From assembly GCF_016427605.1 (NCBI RefSeq), contig NZ_JAELXQ010000002.1, positions 1-64,000 on the forward strand: DNA of 64,000 nucleotides, read 5' to 3'. Positions 26,651-38,405 of the stretch are shown one piece after another. The DNA is from Ochrobactrum sp. Q0168. Its GTDB lineage: Bacteria; Pseudomonadota; Alphaproteobacteria; Rhizobiales; Rhizobiaceae. Positions within the stretch are counted from its first letter, which is position 1. Every line of letters starts with the position of its first letter. The position numbers and the translations under genes are program-made. The notes below the pieces were generated by a model. That model searched no databases, was not told the DNA's origin, and saw nothing but the letters and a program-made list of their open reading frames with translations.

Positions 26651-28505
26651 CGCTGAAGAGAACCTTGCGAACAGCGTCCAGATCGCCGCTCTCCATGGCC
26701 TTCTCAAGGCGCTGAAGGCTCTCCGGCACATTGATGGCAGCCTTGTTTCCCTTAGGTGCACGCATGATCTTCGGATGCCGTGTGGATTGCGCCTGGGACG
26801 GATCGTAGAAGAGCTCTTCATACATCTTCTCGCCTTCGCGGATGCCGGTCACTTCTATGGCGATATCGCCGCTTGGATTCTCCGCATTGCGCACGGTCAA
26901 ACCGGCGAGCAGGATCATATTTTCAGCCAGATCGCGGATTTTGACCGGTTCGCCCATTTCCAGCAGTACTGTGTCGCCAGATTCGGCTATCGCGCCTGAC
27001 TGGACGATCAGTTCCGCAGCTTCCTTGATCGACATGAAATAACGCGTCATGTCTTCATGGGTCAGTGTAATCGGACCGCCATTGGCGATCTGCTCGCGGA
27101 AAAGCGGCACGACCGAGCCATTCGACCCAAGCACATTGCCGAAACGGACCGAATAGAATGCCTGTTCCTTGCCTGCCTGTGCGGCCAGCAGGCCATAATA
27201 GTATACGACAAGCTCGGCCCAGCGCTTGGTCGCGCCCATGACATTCGTTGGCCGAACCGCCTTGTCAGATGAAATGAGCACCATACGTTCGACATCGGTT
27301 GCAAGTGCGGCTTCCGCCATGTCCAGCGTACCGAACACATTGTTGCAAATTCCGATCATCGGATTTTTTTCGACCAACGGCACATGCTTGTAGGCTGCAC
27401 AGTGATAAACCGTATCGATGCGGTTATCGCGCAGCGCTTGCTCGACATATGTGCGATCGCGCACCGACCCCAGCACCGGCACGATCTGGCAGGAGGCGAG
27501 CTCACGCAGCTGACGCTCGATCTGATAAAGCGCAAACTCGCTCGATTCAAAAAGCACCAGACATTCGGGATTCCACTGCACGATAGTCCTGCAAAGCTCA
27601 CTGCCGATGGAGCCCCCTGCGCCCGTGACTATGATACGGCGACCTTCGACTACTTCGCGCAGCAGTTCCGCGTCTGGTGGCACCGGCGAACGTCCGAGAA
27701 GGTCATCGATCTCGATATTGCGCAATGCCGATACAAGATATTTGCCTGCGCTCAGATCGGCAATCGGTGGTAAAATACGCGTATTGACCGGAAGCCGGCC
27801 AAGCAGACGCGCAAAATCTTGGCGCTGTTTTTGGTCCAGCGAGGGCTCAGACACCAGCACCTGCTTGACGCCGTAATTTTCGATGAGGCCGGGGATTTCT
27901 TCAGCTCCGTAGACGCGCAGGCCGATAATGTCCATGCCCTTGAGCTGCCCGTCCGGATCGACAAAGCCAACGACCATCGTATCGCTGTGGCTACGCAGTG
28001 CCGTTGCCAGCTGGCGCGCAGGTTCTCCGACGCCGACAATCAAGGCCGAGCTGCTAAAAGTCCTGCCGGTTTCGGCACTACGCAGCAGCCACTTCGCGCC
28101 GAAACGGCTGGCCGTAATCAGCACCGTACTCAACAGCCAGTAGAGAAGCGGCACGGAACGCGGAAGACCCGCATTGCCGTAAAGCTCCATCAGAAAGACC
28201 AGCGCGACCCAGAAAAGAGCCGCCACGGCGGTCGCCTGAAAGATCGGCCAGATGGCGCGTTCTGCCAGATAGCGGATGATCGCGCGATAAAGTCCAAACC
28301 GGATGAAAACCGGAACGGTCAAAAGTGGTGCAATGATAATCAGAAAAAGCTGTGCCTTGCTGGGGGTGAAAACAAAGCCCAGACGGATAACAAATGCCAG
28401 GTACGCACTGAGCAACAGCAGGACGCAATCGCTCAGCATCAAAATAATCTGCTTGGTCAGTCGTGGCAAAAGCGCCAGCCTTTGCCAAGGATATCTCAAA
28501 CTCAT
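26637..28505 (-). CDS. wbkD: UDP-sugar 4,6-dehydratase, membrane-anchored (WbkD/WbpM-like)
   Basis: A 622-residue protein with four N-terminal membrane helices (within residues 20-135), a nucleotide-binding module (ALIVGVGEPARQL near 154) and a C-terminal dehydratase domain: RRIIVTGAGGSIGSELCR near 290, YHCAAYKHVPLVE, LISSDKAVRPTNVMGATKR and SVRFGNVLGSNGSVVPLF. This is the WbpM/PglF/CapD type, converting UDP-GlcNAc to a 4-keto-6-deoxy sugar on the way to QuiNAc-like residues. In several bacteria the product feeds the neighbouring initiating transferase, here the convergent wbkF-like gene. Full-length with all motifs present. Confidence 0.9.
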   Translation of the reverse strand: MSLRYPWQRLALLPRLTKQIILMLSDCVLLLLSAYLAFVIRLGFVFTPSKAQLFLIIIAPLLTVPVFIRFGLYRAIIRYLAERAIWPIFQATAVAALFWVALVFLMELYGNAGLPRSVPLLYWLLSTVLITASRFGAKWLLRSAETGRTFSSSALIVGVGEPARQLATALRSHSDTMVVGFVDPDGQLKGMDIIGLRVYGAEEIPGLIENYGVKQVLVSEPSLDQKQRQDFARLLGRLPVNTRILPPIADLSAGKYLVSALRNIEIDDLLGRSPVPPDAELLREVVEGRRIIVTGAGGSIGSELCRTIVQWNPECLVLFESSEFALYQIERQLRELASCQIVPVLGSVRDRTYVEQALRDNRIDTVYHCAAYKHVPLVEKNPMIGICNNVFGTLDMAEAALATDVERMVLISSDKAVRPTNVMGATKRWAELVVYYYGLLAAQAGKEQAFYSVRFGNVLGSNGSVVPLFREQIANGGPITLTHEDMTRYFMSIKEAAELIVQSGAIAESGDTVLLEMGEPVKIRDLAENMILLAGLTVRNAENPSGDIAIEVTGIREGEKMYEELFYDPSQAQSTRHPKIMRAPKGNKAAINVPESLQRLEKAMESGDLDAVRKVLFSVIAS

Positions 28506-28730
28506 ACGCGCATTATCCTGCTCTCAAGACAGAGCGAAACAACTACCGCTCCTGTCAGCAGCAAAAAACTCTCTTTTTACCCGACGGATGAAGCCCTTAG
28601 CATTATTCCGCAACTGTTAGCATGAGTCCGCGAGGGGAACCATATGAATTGAGCCTCTATAAGACTAACGAACATGTTTCGGGCCGTTAAAGTGCGAGTG
28701 CGGCGTAAAAGCGTCAGAAATTGGCAATCC

Positions 28731-28756
28731 GTCTGGAAAATCCCGGTTTTCCAGAC
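28731..28756. terminator. Hairpin downstream of the DUF2793 gene
   Basis: GTCTGGAAAA and TTTTCCAGAC form a perfect 10-bp stem with loop TCCCGG, 18 bp past the DUF2793 stop and upstream of wbkD. The T-run is inside the stem and not after it, so termination is plausible but not certain. Confidence 0.5.
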
Positions 28757-28774
28757 AGATAATCCGAAACCCAC

Positions 28775-29614
28775 TCAGGAAATCAGGATGCCTGTCCTGA
28801 GGCTGCGCCACGCGCTGCCGTCGGAATAAGCAAGCTGCGCGCCCGCCGACGCGTCCGTCACGTAGATCAAGGCGCCGGCTCCGTGATTCGCAGCGACAGG
28901 CAGCGTGAGTTTTGAATAGGATGCAGGCCGGATCGGCCCATCAACATCGAGACGCGTCATGGGCGTATTGGCTCCAATAGCGACATTGCCCGTCGCCCGA
29001 TCTACTCGCATGGCCTGACGCCATGTACCCAGATCGTCACTCACCTTGACGGTGAAATCGCTGCTGCCGTTCAGGCCCATTTCGGCATAGCCGGTCCAGT
29101 TGGTCTGGAAGAGAAGGCTCGCCGTGTCGGTCGCCGCCTGCTTGTTGACCTTGATCTGATGCCCCGCGCCTGCATTGTTGAACAGGCTTGCCGCAGCCGA
29201 AAGCGAAAAACGATTAACCGCATCCGCTGTCGCCTGAATGCCCAGCATATATACCGATAAATTGTCCGGCACGCCACCGCTGGCCAGGTTCCACAGCGTC
29301 CCATCGAAGACCAGAAGCTTCGCTTCCGCCTCGATATAGGCCTGCCACCCGATGGCGGGCTGGATGAACAGCCAGCCATCGTCGATGTAGGAGGCGATTG
29401 CTCCGGCCTTGCCGGACCACGCGCCCGTAGCAGACGACGCCACGATATAGCGTGCGCCGGCAGATGGCGTTGTCGGCGGAGTGGTCAGCGTGCGCGACTT
29501 CACGCTCAGATTCACGAACGCATCCAGCAGCCGCAAGGCTTCATTATGCGTAACGTGCTTCTGCGACTGGCTGGGCAGAATATAGGGAAGTTTCAGATTG
29601 GGTGTTTCGTCCAT
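28775..29614 (-). CDS. DUF2793 domain protein (phage/GTA tail- or spike-like)
   Basis: A 279-residue protein. Residues about 5-110 match the DUF2793 pattern: LKLPYILPSQSQKHVTHNEALRLLD, then a Pro/Thr-rich turn, ARYIVASSATGAWSGKAGAIA and WLFIQPAIGWQAYIEAEAKLLVFDGT. The C-terminal half has a fibre-like repeat feel (NVAIGANTPMTRLDVDGPIR), followed by a short end domain. In phages and gene-transfer agents DUF2793 proteins are found among surface-binding structural proteins; here the gene stands alone with no other phage gene nearby. No signal peptide is seen. Function in this context is unknown. Confidence 0.75.
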   Translation of the reverse strand: MDETPNLKLPYILPSQSQKHVTHNEALRLLDAFVNLSVKSRTLTTPPTTPSAGARYIVASSATGAWSGKAGAIASYIDDGWLFIQPAIGWQAYIEAEAKLLVFDGTLWNLASGGVPDNLSVYMLGIQATADAVNRFSLSAAASLFNNAGAGHQIKVNKQAATDTASLLFQTNWTGYAEMGLNGSSDFTVKVSDDLGTWRQAMRVDRATGNVAIGANTPMTRLDVDGPIRPASYSKLTLPVAANHGAGALIYVTDASAGAQLAYSDGSAWRSLRTGILIS

Positions 29615-29680
29615 GTTCGGCTCCTCGCGTTTGGTTACGAGGAGTCTAGTCTTTCCGAGCAGCGCGGGGATAAGTGCGGA

Positions 29681-30034
29681 TCAACTGCCGCGATAGGTTG
29701 AATATGACCATGGGCTGACGAGCAGCGGCACGTGATAATGACCGTCCACATCCGCCACGGCGAAGCGGATCGGAATGAGATCAAGGAAAGGCGGATTGGC
29801 CTGATCGGCACCGCGCCCTTCAAAATACTCGGCCACATGAAATTGCAGCTCGTAAATGCCGACCTGCATTTCGTCACCCGTCAGCAGCGGCGCATCAGTG
29901 CGGCCGTCCAGATTGGTGACAACGCGCTTGATCAGTTCCGGTGCGCCCTTGGTCATCCGATAGAGTTCGATGCGCATCGCCGCAGCCGGGCTGCCATGCG
30001 CTGTGTCGAGAACGTGCGTGGAAAGTCTACCCAT
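29681..30034 (-). CDS. uraH: 5-hydroxyisourate hydrolase (transthyretin-like)
   Basis: A 117-residue HIUase: [17 protein letters not shown] at the N-terminus (catalytic His), [11 protein letters not shown] in the middle and the diagnostic C-terminal [18 protein letters not shown]. It hydrolyses 5-hydroxyisourate from urate oxidation. Full-length, cytoplasmic. It is 24 bp downstream of allA on the same strand, so the two form a purine-degradation unit. Confidence 0.95.
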   Translation of the reverse strand: MGRLSTHVLDTAHGSPAAAMRIELYRMTKGAPELIKRVVTNLDGRTDAPLLTGDEMQVGIYELQFHVAEYFEGRGADQANPPFLDLIPIRFAVADVDGHYHVPLLVSPWSYSTYRGS

Positions 30035-30058
30035 GTTACCTCTTACCTTGCTCTCAGC

Positions 30059-30568
30059 TCAGGCTGGTTTGGCCGACTGGATGCGGTAAACGACATCCGG
30101 GAAGAAATATTCTTCCAGATTGTCCTCCTTGCCAGCACGGTCGACAATGAGAAAATCCGATTTCTGCTCAAGCGCCAGAAGCGGATGGTGCCAGACATTC
30201 TTGAGATAATTGACGCCCTGATCGCCCTTGGCAAAGAAAACACGCGGACGGGCGGGCTCGCCATCGGCGTCTTCAGCCACGACGACGAGAAACGGACGCC
30301 GTTCCAGCGGGATGAAAGCCTGCGAGCCGAAGGGATGCCGCTCCATCATGACGATATCGATGGGCGCTTCAAAAGACTGGCCGCGGAAAATATTGATCAG
30401 CACGCGCGCTTCCGTGCCTTCCGCCTCAACCCGCGCCAAATCGTGAAATCGCTCGGTGGAACCATTGTTGATGAGACGCCGCTCCGCGCCTTCCACCTCG
30501 ATGACATCGCCGAATGGCGCGAATGCCTGCCTGGTCAGCGGCTCTACCGCGAGCGTCTCAACCTTCAC
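30059..30568 (-). CDS. allA: Ureidoglycolate lyase
   Basis: The cupin-like enzyme that splits ureidoglycolate to glyoxylate and urea, late in allantoin breakdown. Features: [17 protein letters not shown] at the start, [16 protein letters not shown], and [25 protein letters not shown], which are well conserved in AllA. I take the GTG at 30568 as start because GGGAGG lies just upstream and the enzyme fold begins there (169 residues); the frame opens at another GTG at 30622. It is followed by uraH. Confidence 0.92.
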   Translation of the reverse strand: MKVETLAVEPLTRQAFAPFGDVIEVEGAERRLINNGSTERFHDLARVEAEGTEARVLINIFRGQSFEAPIDIVMMERHPFGSQAFIPLERRPFLVVVAEDADGEPARPRVFFAKGDQGVNYLKNVWHHPLLALEQKSDFLIVDRAGKEDNLEEYFFPDVVYRIQSAKPA

Positions 30569-30730
30569 CTTCGCCTCCCGAAAAACAGTACAGGAGGATG
30601 ACAAAGCGTTGTCCAGCGTCACTTGTCAATCGCGAAGCAGTTTCAACGAGATATGAATAAAGGCCGAGCGCCGTCCGGCATCTACAGCCATGGTGAACAT
30701 AAGCCCGGCATTAGTGTGCGGGGGCGCGTT

Positions 30731-30961
30731 TCACTTTTTCTTTGAAAAGCCGTAGAGCGCTGAGAAACCCAAGAGCGCAACCGCCTGCACCGCCATGATC
30801 ATATAGATGAAATCGACTTTCACCCCGGCGGCAATTGCAACCAGTGCTGCGCCGATCAGGCTGAGCGAAATGAAGGAGAATATTCGGGCGAGTTGTTTGG
30901 TTTGACGAGATTCGGCGGCGAGCGATGCGGTAGCGACGCGTGACTTGGCTCTGTGCGGCAT
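30731..30961 (-). CDS. Small membrane protein of unknown function
   Basis: A 76-residue protein with a basic N-terminal 25 residues and two hydrophobic helices (about 26-46 and 50-70), ending GFSKKK. The ATG at 30961 is preceded by GGAG at good spacing. I do not recognise a family. The charge pattern predicts both termini in the cytoplasm. It is on the same strand as allA-uraH, 162 bp upstream of allA. Confidence 0.65.
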   Translation of the reverse strand: MPHRAKSRVATASLAAESRQTKQLARIFSFISLSLIGAALVAIAAGVKVDFIYMIMAVQAVALLGFSALYGFSKKK

Positions 30962-31037
30962 ATCCAACTCCTAACCGTGATGAATACGATTCCGAATTCC
31001 GAACGCACGACCCTCTGACGTCAATTCTTGACGTTGC

Positions 31038-31180
31038 AGTGTCTGAATCAAAAAACGATAGGCCGTGGTGAAAATGGTGATTTCGAGGACCGGAGCGCAG
31101 CGTACTTAAAGGTACGTGAGCACCGGAAGCACAGAAATTGCCATTTGCAGATCGGCATGGCGACTTTTGGATCAGACACT
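31038..31180. repeat. Long palindromic intergenic repeat resembling Bru-RS
   Basis: The 143-bp element begins AGTGTCTGAATCAAAA and ends TTTTGGATCAGACACT, imperfect inverted copies. Inside, the arms around 31073-31106 and 31113-31146 are also complementary with a few mismatches, including CCGGAGCGCAGCGTAC and GTACGTGAGCACCGG around a TTAAAG centre. As RNA it would fold into one long hairpin. The inner sequence resembles what I remember of the Bru-RS1/2 palindromic repeats of Brucella. It lies upstream of the MBL hydrolase and contains no gene. Confidence 0.75.
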
Positions 31181-31264
31181 CAGGCAGTTAACGTTTGAAA
31201 TCCTACTATATAAGGCCTATGCCGTTTCGACAATAACACCAGTGATGAAATGGAAGAGACTTCC

Positions 31265-32170
31265 ATGGCGCTCGTTTTCGACAGCAGTTTCTCTCCTGAA
31301 TATGGGAAGCCGGTTGCGCTAAGTAAAGGGATTGTCCGCGTGACGGCCAACAATCCGAGCGCCTTTACCTTTCACGGCACCAACAGCTATATCGTCGGCC
31401 AGGACACGCTGGCGATCATCGATCCGGGTCCGGTCGACGAGGCCCATTATCAAGCCCTGCTTGCCGCCATTGCCGGACGCCCTGTCAGCCATATTTTTGT
31501 CAGCCACACGCATCGCGATCATTCGCCTTTGGCCGAGCGCCTTAAGAACCAGCTTGGCGCGCAGACGGTTGCCGAAGGCCCGCACCGGCCTGCCCGCCCC
31601 TATCATGAGGGTGAAGTGAACGTGCTTGAGGCAAGCGCCGACACGGATTTCGTGCCCGATATCGTGCTTGCCGATGGGGAAATCGTGGAAGGCGATGGCT
31701 GGGCGCTGGAAGGCCTGCACACGCCGGGCCATGCCGCGAACCATATGGCATTTGGGTTGAAAGGCACGGATATCCTGTTTTCGGCCGATCATGTGATGGC
31801 CTGGGCGACGTCCATCGTCGCGCCGCCGGACGGCTCGATGAGCGATTATATGGCTTCGCTTGAAAAACTGCTGGCCCGTGACGACCACGTCTATCTGCCC
31901 GGCCATGGCGGGGCGGTGACCAAGCCCGCCGCCTTTGTGCGCGGATTGCGTGCGCACCGCAAAATGCGCGAACGCGCGGTTTTCCAGCGGATCACGCAAG
32001 GCGACCGCACCATAGGCGACATGGTCAAGGCGATTTATCGCGATACCGATCCGCGCCTGCATGGCGCAGCAGCGCTGTCAGTACTGGCGCATCTGGAAGA
32101 TCTGGTCGGGCGCGGCGAAATCGTAACCGAAGGCAATCCATCACTCGAAAGCATCTACCAGCCTGCATAG
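31265..32170 (+). CDS. MBL-fold metallo-hydrolase (LACTB2-like)
   Basis: A 301-residue metallo-beta-lactamase fold protein. FVSHTHRDHSPLA at residues 78-90 is the His-x-His-x-Asp-His metal motif; LHTPGHAANHMAF and LFSADHVMAW give the next metal ligands, and LPGHGGAV the last. The C-terminal 80 residues form a winged-helix-like tail (MVKAIYRDTDPRLHGAAALSV), as in the LACTB2/glyoxalase-II-like subgroup. The substrate may be an RNA end or a thioester; not determinable here. The ATG at 31265 has GGAAGAG upstream; the frame also opens at 31250. Confidence 0.88.
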   Translation: MALVFDSSFSPEYGKPVALSKGIVRVTANNPSAFTFHGTNSYIVGQDTLAIIDPGPVDEAHYQALLAAIAGRPVSHIFVSHTHRDHSPLAERLKNQLGAQTVAEGPHRPARPYHEGEVNVLEASADTDFVPDIVLADGEIVEGDGWALEGLHTPGHAANHMAFGLKGTDILFSADHVMAWATSIVAPPDGSMSDYMASLEKLLARDDHVYLPGHGGAVTKPAAFVRGLRAHRKMRERAVFQRITQGDRTIGDMVKAIYRDTDPRLHGAAALSVLAHLEDLVGRGEIVTEGNPSLESIYQPA

Positions 32171-32176
32171 ACCGCA

Positions 32177-32965
32177 TTATTCGACGTCGGCGGGCGCCTT
32201 GTTCACTTCGCCTTCCAGGCTACCAAGAAAATCGGTGATGAAGGCCGCGTTGAGCCCCATGTCGCGCTTGCCATAACGTGAGAGCGAACGGATATCGACA
32301 TAGGTGGTTTCACCTTCATCCAGCAGCCGGATGACGATATCGCTCTTGAGGCCGAGAACGAAACTATGCGCCGTCGCGACAAAGCGGGTAGCGCCTTCCT
32401 CGGGCGATGGCGCATCGTTGACGATCACCTGCCAGCCGAAACTCTTCAACACGGTCTGCACGCCCTGCGCCACGCGGTCAGGTGCTGCCTCGTAGCGGCG
32501 GCCCAGCACATCGGGATAGGCGGTGAGCTGTGTCAGCGCATCGCCGCTGATTGTCGGCGTCAGCGGGTTCATCCATTGCTGGCGGGCGGGCATGTCGGTG
32601 GGAAATTGCGGCGGCGTGTCGAAATCGGTCGAAATATCATAGAGCGCTGGCGAGCTGATCCAGAGAATGCCCAGCAGGCCAAGCGGCGCCAGCACGATGC
32701 AGGCAAACACACACGCCGTGAACGACCGCGCCCCGCCCTTGTCGCCATTGACCCAGAGATTGCGAAAACCCTTGGCTGCGCAGATCAGCGCCAGCAGGGC
32801 CAGAGCGCCACTCAGCCCCGCGGCAAGGACGAAATCGGGCGTTTCAAGCTTCCAGAAGCGGTGCAGCAGAAAGGACAGCCCCAGCAGCACGGCGGCGAAG
32901 ACCCCGAACCGCAAGGCCCAGACCGCAGAACGCGACTGCCGCCGCTGATAGCGAAGTTTTCTCAT
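32177..32965 (-). CDS. DUF1499 domain membrane protein
   Basis: A 262-residue protein with three N-terminal hydrophobic helices (roughly residues 14-32, 38-59 and 76-96) and a C-terminal DUF1499 domain (about 130-255: VLGRRYEAAPDRV, FVATAHSFVLGLKSDIVIRL and DIRSLSRYGKRDMGLN). The domain is common in Rhizobiales; its role is not known. The frame continues upstream to 33130, but the membrane protein begins at the ATG at 32965, giving a normal amphipathic N-terminus. Its stop is six bases from the convergent MBL stop. Confidence 0.82.
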   Translation of the reverse strand: MRKLRYQRRQSRSAVWALRFGVFAAVLLGLSFLLHRFWKLETPDFVLAAGLSGALALLALICAAKGFRNLWVNGDKGGARSFTACVFACIVLAPLGLLGILWISSPALYDISTDFDTPPQFPTDMPARQQWMNPLTPTISGDALTQLTAYPDVLGRRYEAAPDRVAQGVQTVLKSFGWQVIVNDAPSPEEGATRFVATAHSFVLGLKSDIVIRLLDEGETTYVDIRSLSRYGKRDMGLNAAFITDFLGSLEGEVNKAPADVE

Positions 32966-33307
32966 CCAGAGTCCCAGAAGCACATTCCGAAAAATGCAAA
33001 GCACTTTCGGCAGAATCCCAAAACGGCCACAACATTCAGCCACGCTTATGAATAGCAGAGAGATTTGAACCCGGCAAAACATCCAGCTGCGCAGTTTTGC
33101 ATAATCAGATTTACTGCCGGAAAAGCACACGTATTGCGCGATGCTAGCACCTTAAAAACGCATGAAGTGTGAGCCATTTATGGATCACTATTGCCGCCTA
33201 ACAGAAAAAAGCGAGGTAAATCAATCAAAAGGGCATTGCAGCAACTTCTAATGAAGGGCATGATCAATTATTAGGGGGCTTTTTTCGGATTCGTCGGAGA
33301 GGACGGA
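32966..33307. other. Divergent intergenic region
   Basis: This 342-bp stretch lies between the DUF1499 gene and the plus-strand gene at 33308 and should hold both promoters. I see no other gene or structured element. Confidence 0.5.
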
Positions 33308-33745
33308 ATGAACCACGCGCCTGAAAACAGTGCCAACGGGATTGGCACCACAACCCGGTCGGGCAGCGCCGAAGAAAGCGCCCAGACGGGTCTCGAAGCG
33401 AGCACGATGACGCTCGAAGCCGTCGAGTTGGAATTTGCGCTTGGCGCGATTGATGTGCTGATCGAAGGGTTCGATGCAGCTCTTGCCCAGGCCGCAGAAC
33501 GTGTCGGCGGCGAAGTTCTTTTCAACATGCCGGCGCTCGACACAAGCGAAGCCCAGCGCATCGGGGCAATCGCCATTGCGGGACAGCCGCAGGATCAGGT
33601 GATTTTCGTCACGCTGCGCAATGACGGCACAACCCTGTCAGTCGAACCGCCAAAAGGCGAGAATGCGCTTTTCGAAAGCCTCGGCCGCAACTACGCCGCC
33701 GTCATGAAAAGCCTGTCGCCGAAGGCACAGACGAACGGCGCGTGA
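33308..33745 (+). CDS. Conserved hypothetical protein
   Basis: A 145-residue soluble protein with a Thr/Ser/Gly/Glu-rich, probably disordered, first 30 residues and then an alpha/beta-looking body (LEFALGAIDVLIEGFDAALAQAAERVGG; VIFVTLRNDGTTLSVEPP). I do not recognise a family. A purine-rich GAGAGGACGG precedes the ATG. Codon use and GC look like the core genes around it. Its stop abuts the stop of the convergent deacetylase. Confidence 0.7.
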   Translation: MNHAPENSANGIGTTTRSGSAEESAQTGLEASTMTLEAVELEFALGAIDVLIEGFDAALAQAAERVGGEVLFNMPALDTSEAQRIGAIAIAGQPQDQVIFVTLRNDGTTLSVEPPKGENALFESLGRNYAAVMKSLSPKAQTNGA

Positions 33746-34573
33746 TCATTTCGGCGGGGTGGATTTTTTGACGCCCGGAACACCCGCCTGAAGATTATGT
33801 TCAGGCACCGGGTTTAGCGTCATCGATGTTTCGACATCGCGCAGCAGCACGAATTTCATACCCTTGGCCTTCAGCGCCACTATGCCTTTGGCGACGCCCT
33901 CGCCCGCCGAGCGTGTCGGCTGATTGATATGCGAGATGATGACATCGCCGTCGCGCGCCGCTGAAATGCGCCGCGCCACCGTTGGTGCCAGCAGCGATGC
34001 GCCCTGATCACCATTCAGCGAATAACCGCCGATCTTGTAGCCAAGGCTTGTGGCCAGTGCCACGGCATCTGTTGAATAGCGAGCTGTGGCGTCACGATAG
34101 AATTGCGGCTTTGGCGCACCAGCGCCAACAATGGCCGTCGAACCGCCCTCGATCTCCGAGCGGACGGCATCCAGCGACCCGGCGGTCTTGATGCCATACA
34201 TGGTCGGCACATTGGTAAGAGCGGGAACATGCATCGCGCCGTGATCCTCAATCGCGAACAGATCAGGATTGGCCTTCATGACCGCGAATGCTTCAGTGTT
34301 CTGTTTCAACCAGCGCCCGGTCACAAAAATCGTGGCGGGAATGCGCTCCTTGACCAGCGTATCGAGAATACGGTGATCCGTCTTGCCCATACAGGCATCC
34401 AGCGTCAGCGCCACCTGCGGCGTTGCAGCCCCGCCCCGCGCTATGCGCAGCTGCGGTTCGACAATACGAATCTTTTCCGGCTTTGCCGCATCCTGCGGTG
34501 AAACCTCGACAGCGCCTGCCGCGCTGCACGTGAAAACAAGCGCGGCCCCCGCCGCAGAAATGAAACGACGCAT
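33746..34573 (-). CDS. Secreted polysaccharide deacetylase family protein (NodB-like)
   Basis: A 275-residue protein with a signal peptide (basic MRRF then a hydrophobic stretch to about residue 21, AGA-V). The NodB fold is seen as VALTLDACMGKTD at 54-66, ATIFVTGRWLKQN, IEDHGAMHVPALTN with two histidines, and DGDVIISHINQPTRSAGEG near the end. The usual TFDDG motif is TLDACMG here, with Cys in place of the second metal-side Asp, so catalysis may differ. It would act in the periplasm on chitin-like or peptidoglycan-type sugars. It is 180 bp upstream of nothing else on its strand and follows ppdK's region. Confidence 0.8.
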   Translation of the reverse strand: MRRFISAAGAALVFTCSAAGAVEVSPQDAAKPEKIRIVEPQLRIARGGAATPQVALTLDACMGKTDHRILDTLVKERIPATIFVTGRWLKQNTEAFAVMKANPDLFAIEDHGAMHVPALTNVPTMYGIKTAGSLDAVRSEIEGGSTAIVGAGAPKPQFYRDATARYSTDAVALATSLGYKIGGYSLNGDQGASLLAPTVARRISAARDGDVIISHINQPTRSAGEGVAKGIVALKAKGMKFVLLRDVETSMTLNPVPEHNLQAGVPGVKKSTPPK

Positions 34574-34752
34574 GGCCCGTTCTTCTGAAAGTGTAAATTT
34601 CGAAGGATTTTAATATTGCGGGCAAAATTGTCCAGTGCGTCGATCCGATTGAATCGGAACGGCATTCTAACCGTTTGTTTTCTTGATATTTTTACTGATA
34701 ACGCAGGCGCGTAAACCAGCCCGTCAGGCTGATTTCCCACTGATTTTGCCGC

Positions 34753-34783
34753 AAAAGCGCCCCTATTTCTCCCGGGCGCTTTC
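34753..34783 (-). terminator. Intrinsic terminator of ppdK
   Basis: On the minus strand AAAGCGCCC pairs with GGGCGCTTT around an eleven-base loop and is followed by TTGC. It begins about eight bases past the ppdK stop, the expected place for a Rho-independent terminator. The T-run is short. Confidence 0.7.
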
Positions 34784-34790
34784 TATGACG

Positions 34791-37454
<2,664 letters not shown>

Positions 37455-37808
37455 CATGGCCTCCCTTTATGCAGGACCGGTTCAAATAAAGGCTTGCAAC
37501 AATTGCAAGTACTCCCAGAACCTGCTTTCCGTTGCTTATGCGATCCGCAGGGCCGCTGCCAACCAAAAAGCACGGGCCGCGACAATAGAATCGATTAGAG
37601 CGGGACCGGTGGGGGAGCGAGCTAGCTTTATTGGCCAGACGATGAAAAAATATGCGATTAATCCGCTTTATGAAACAGGTAGCAGAATCGCGCGATGGCG
37701 TGATTGAGACAATGGACGTTCTAGTGCAGCGGAATCCTGAGAGAGACGTTGGGCATAATCGTGTGCTTGAACGTTTCTGCTATGCCAGCCATCCAGTCGA
37801 ACTAGGGG
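37455..37808. other. ppdK upstream region and start of the accessory island
   Basis: This 354-bp stretch holds the ppdK promoter and, at 37530-37596, one copy of the direct repeat that recurs at 57436-57500. No gene is seen. Confidence 0.5.
37530..37596 (+). repeat. Imperfect direct repeat at left edge of the accessory island
   Basis: The segment shares three blocks in the same order and near-equal spacing with 57436-57500: CGTTGCTTATGCGATC (14 of 16), GCCAACCAAAAAG (12 of 13) and GGCCGCGACAATAGAA (14 of 16). This suggests the two were one site, with the 20 kb between them inserted. Confidence 0.5.
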
Positions 37809-38405
37809 CTATTCCACTGGATCAGAGAGAAGATTTTTCAAACAGTTGTCCCGCTTCCTCCAGCTGTATACGTAACAGCAGGAGCTAGCCTCGCAGACGT
37901 AATTGACTGACCTCGGACCGAGTAACTCCCCCAATAGACAGCGGTCGTTTTTCGCGATGAAATCAATCAAATCGAGTATTGCCTTTTTATATGGCCTCTT
38001 CAGTGGCGGAAGTTTAAAGAGCATCGGCAAACCGAACTGAGAAAACTTTTTTTCAGATTTCCGTCCCAAACATACGTATGGACCGCTTTTTTCAAAACCC
38101 AGGCCGAACGTTAGGAGAGACCAAATTCCAATGAACGTGACCAAGTCCAGAGCCTCCACCCGAAGGTGAAGCCCGCTCGCGGTGGGCCTAATAAATGCCC
38201 GACCGTCACCAAATCCGATAACTCTGTTACGCCCAGAGATTTCAACCGACCGAAAATATGCGCTGTACGCAAGGCATAGCAGTTTTGCCGCTTCGTCTGG
38301 ATTTGAAAGGCGCACGAACGTTTCAGTACAGAATTTACATTTCGGGTTCATCACTACAAGAGCCTTGAGTTTATCACTACTGATATGCAGTGAGCTTTTG
38401 ATCAA
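37809..38405 (-). CDS. Hypothetical protein
   Basis: A 198-residue frame with no family I can name. It has a Cys pair (KCKFCTETF), a hydrophobic stretch around residues 85-105 (LDLVTFIGIWSLLTFGLGF) and a basic C-terminal half with several cysteines (CEASSCCYVYSW). The frame opens at a TTG at 38405; the first ATG is at 38351 and no clear ribosome-binding site precedes either, so the 5' end may be truncated. The upstream and downstream DNA is intergenic. It may be a decayed or horizontally acquired gene. Confidence 0.5.
   Translation of the reverse strand: MIKSSLHISSDKLKALVVMNPKCKFCTETFVRLSNPDEAAKLLCLAYSAYFRSVEISGRNRVIGFGDGRAFIRPTASGLHLRVEALDLVTFIGIWSLLTFGLGFEKSGPYVCLGRKSEKKFSQFGLPMLFKLPPLKRPYKKAILDLIDFIAKNDRCLLGELLGPRSVNYVCEASSCCYVYSWRKRDNCLKNLLSDPVE

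Noticed and set aside
27819-28625. A 268-codon plus frame antisense to the wbkD-like gene
   Set aside because: It is a shadow; low-complexity and without motifs.
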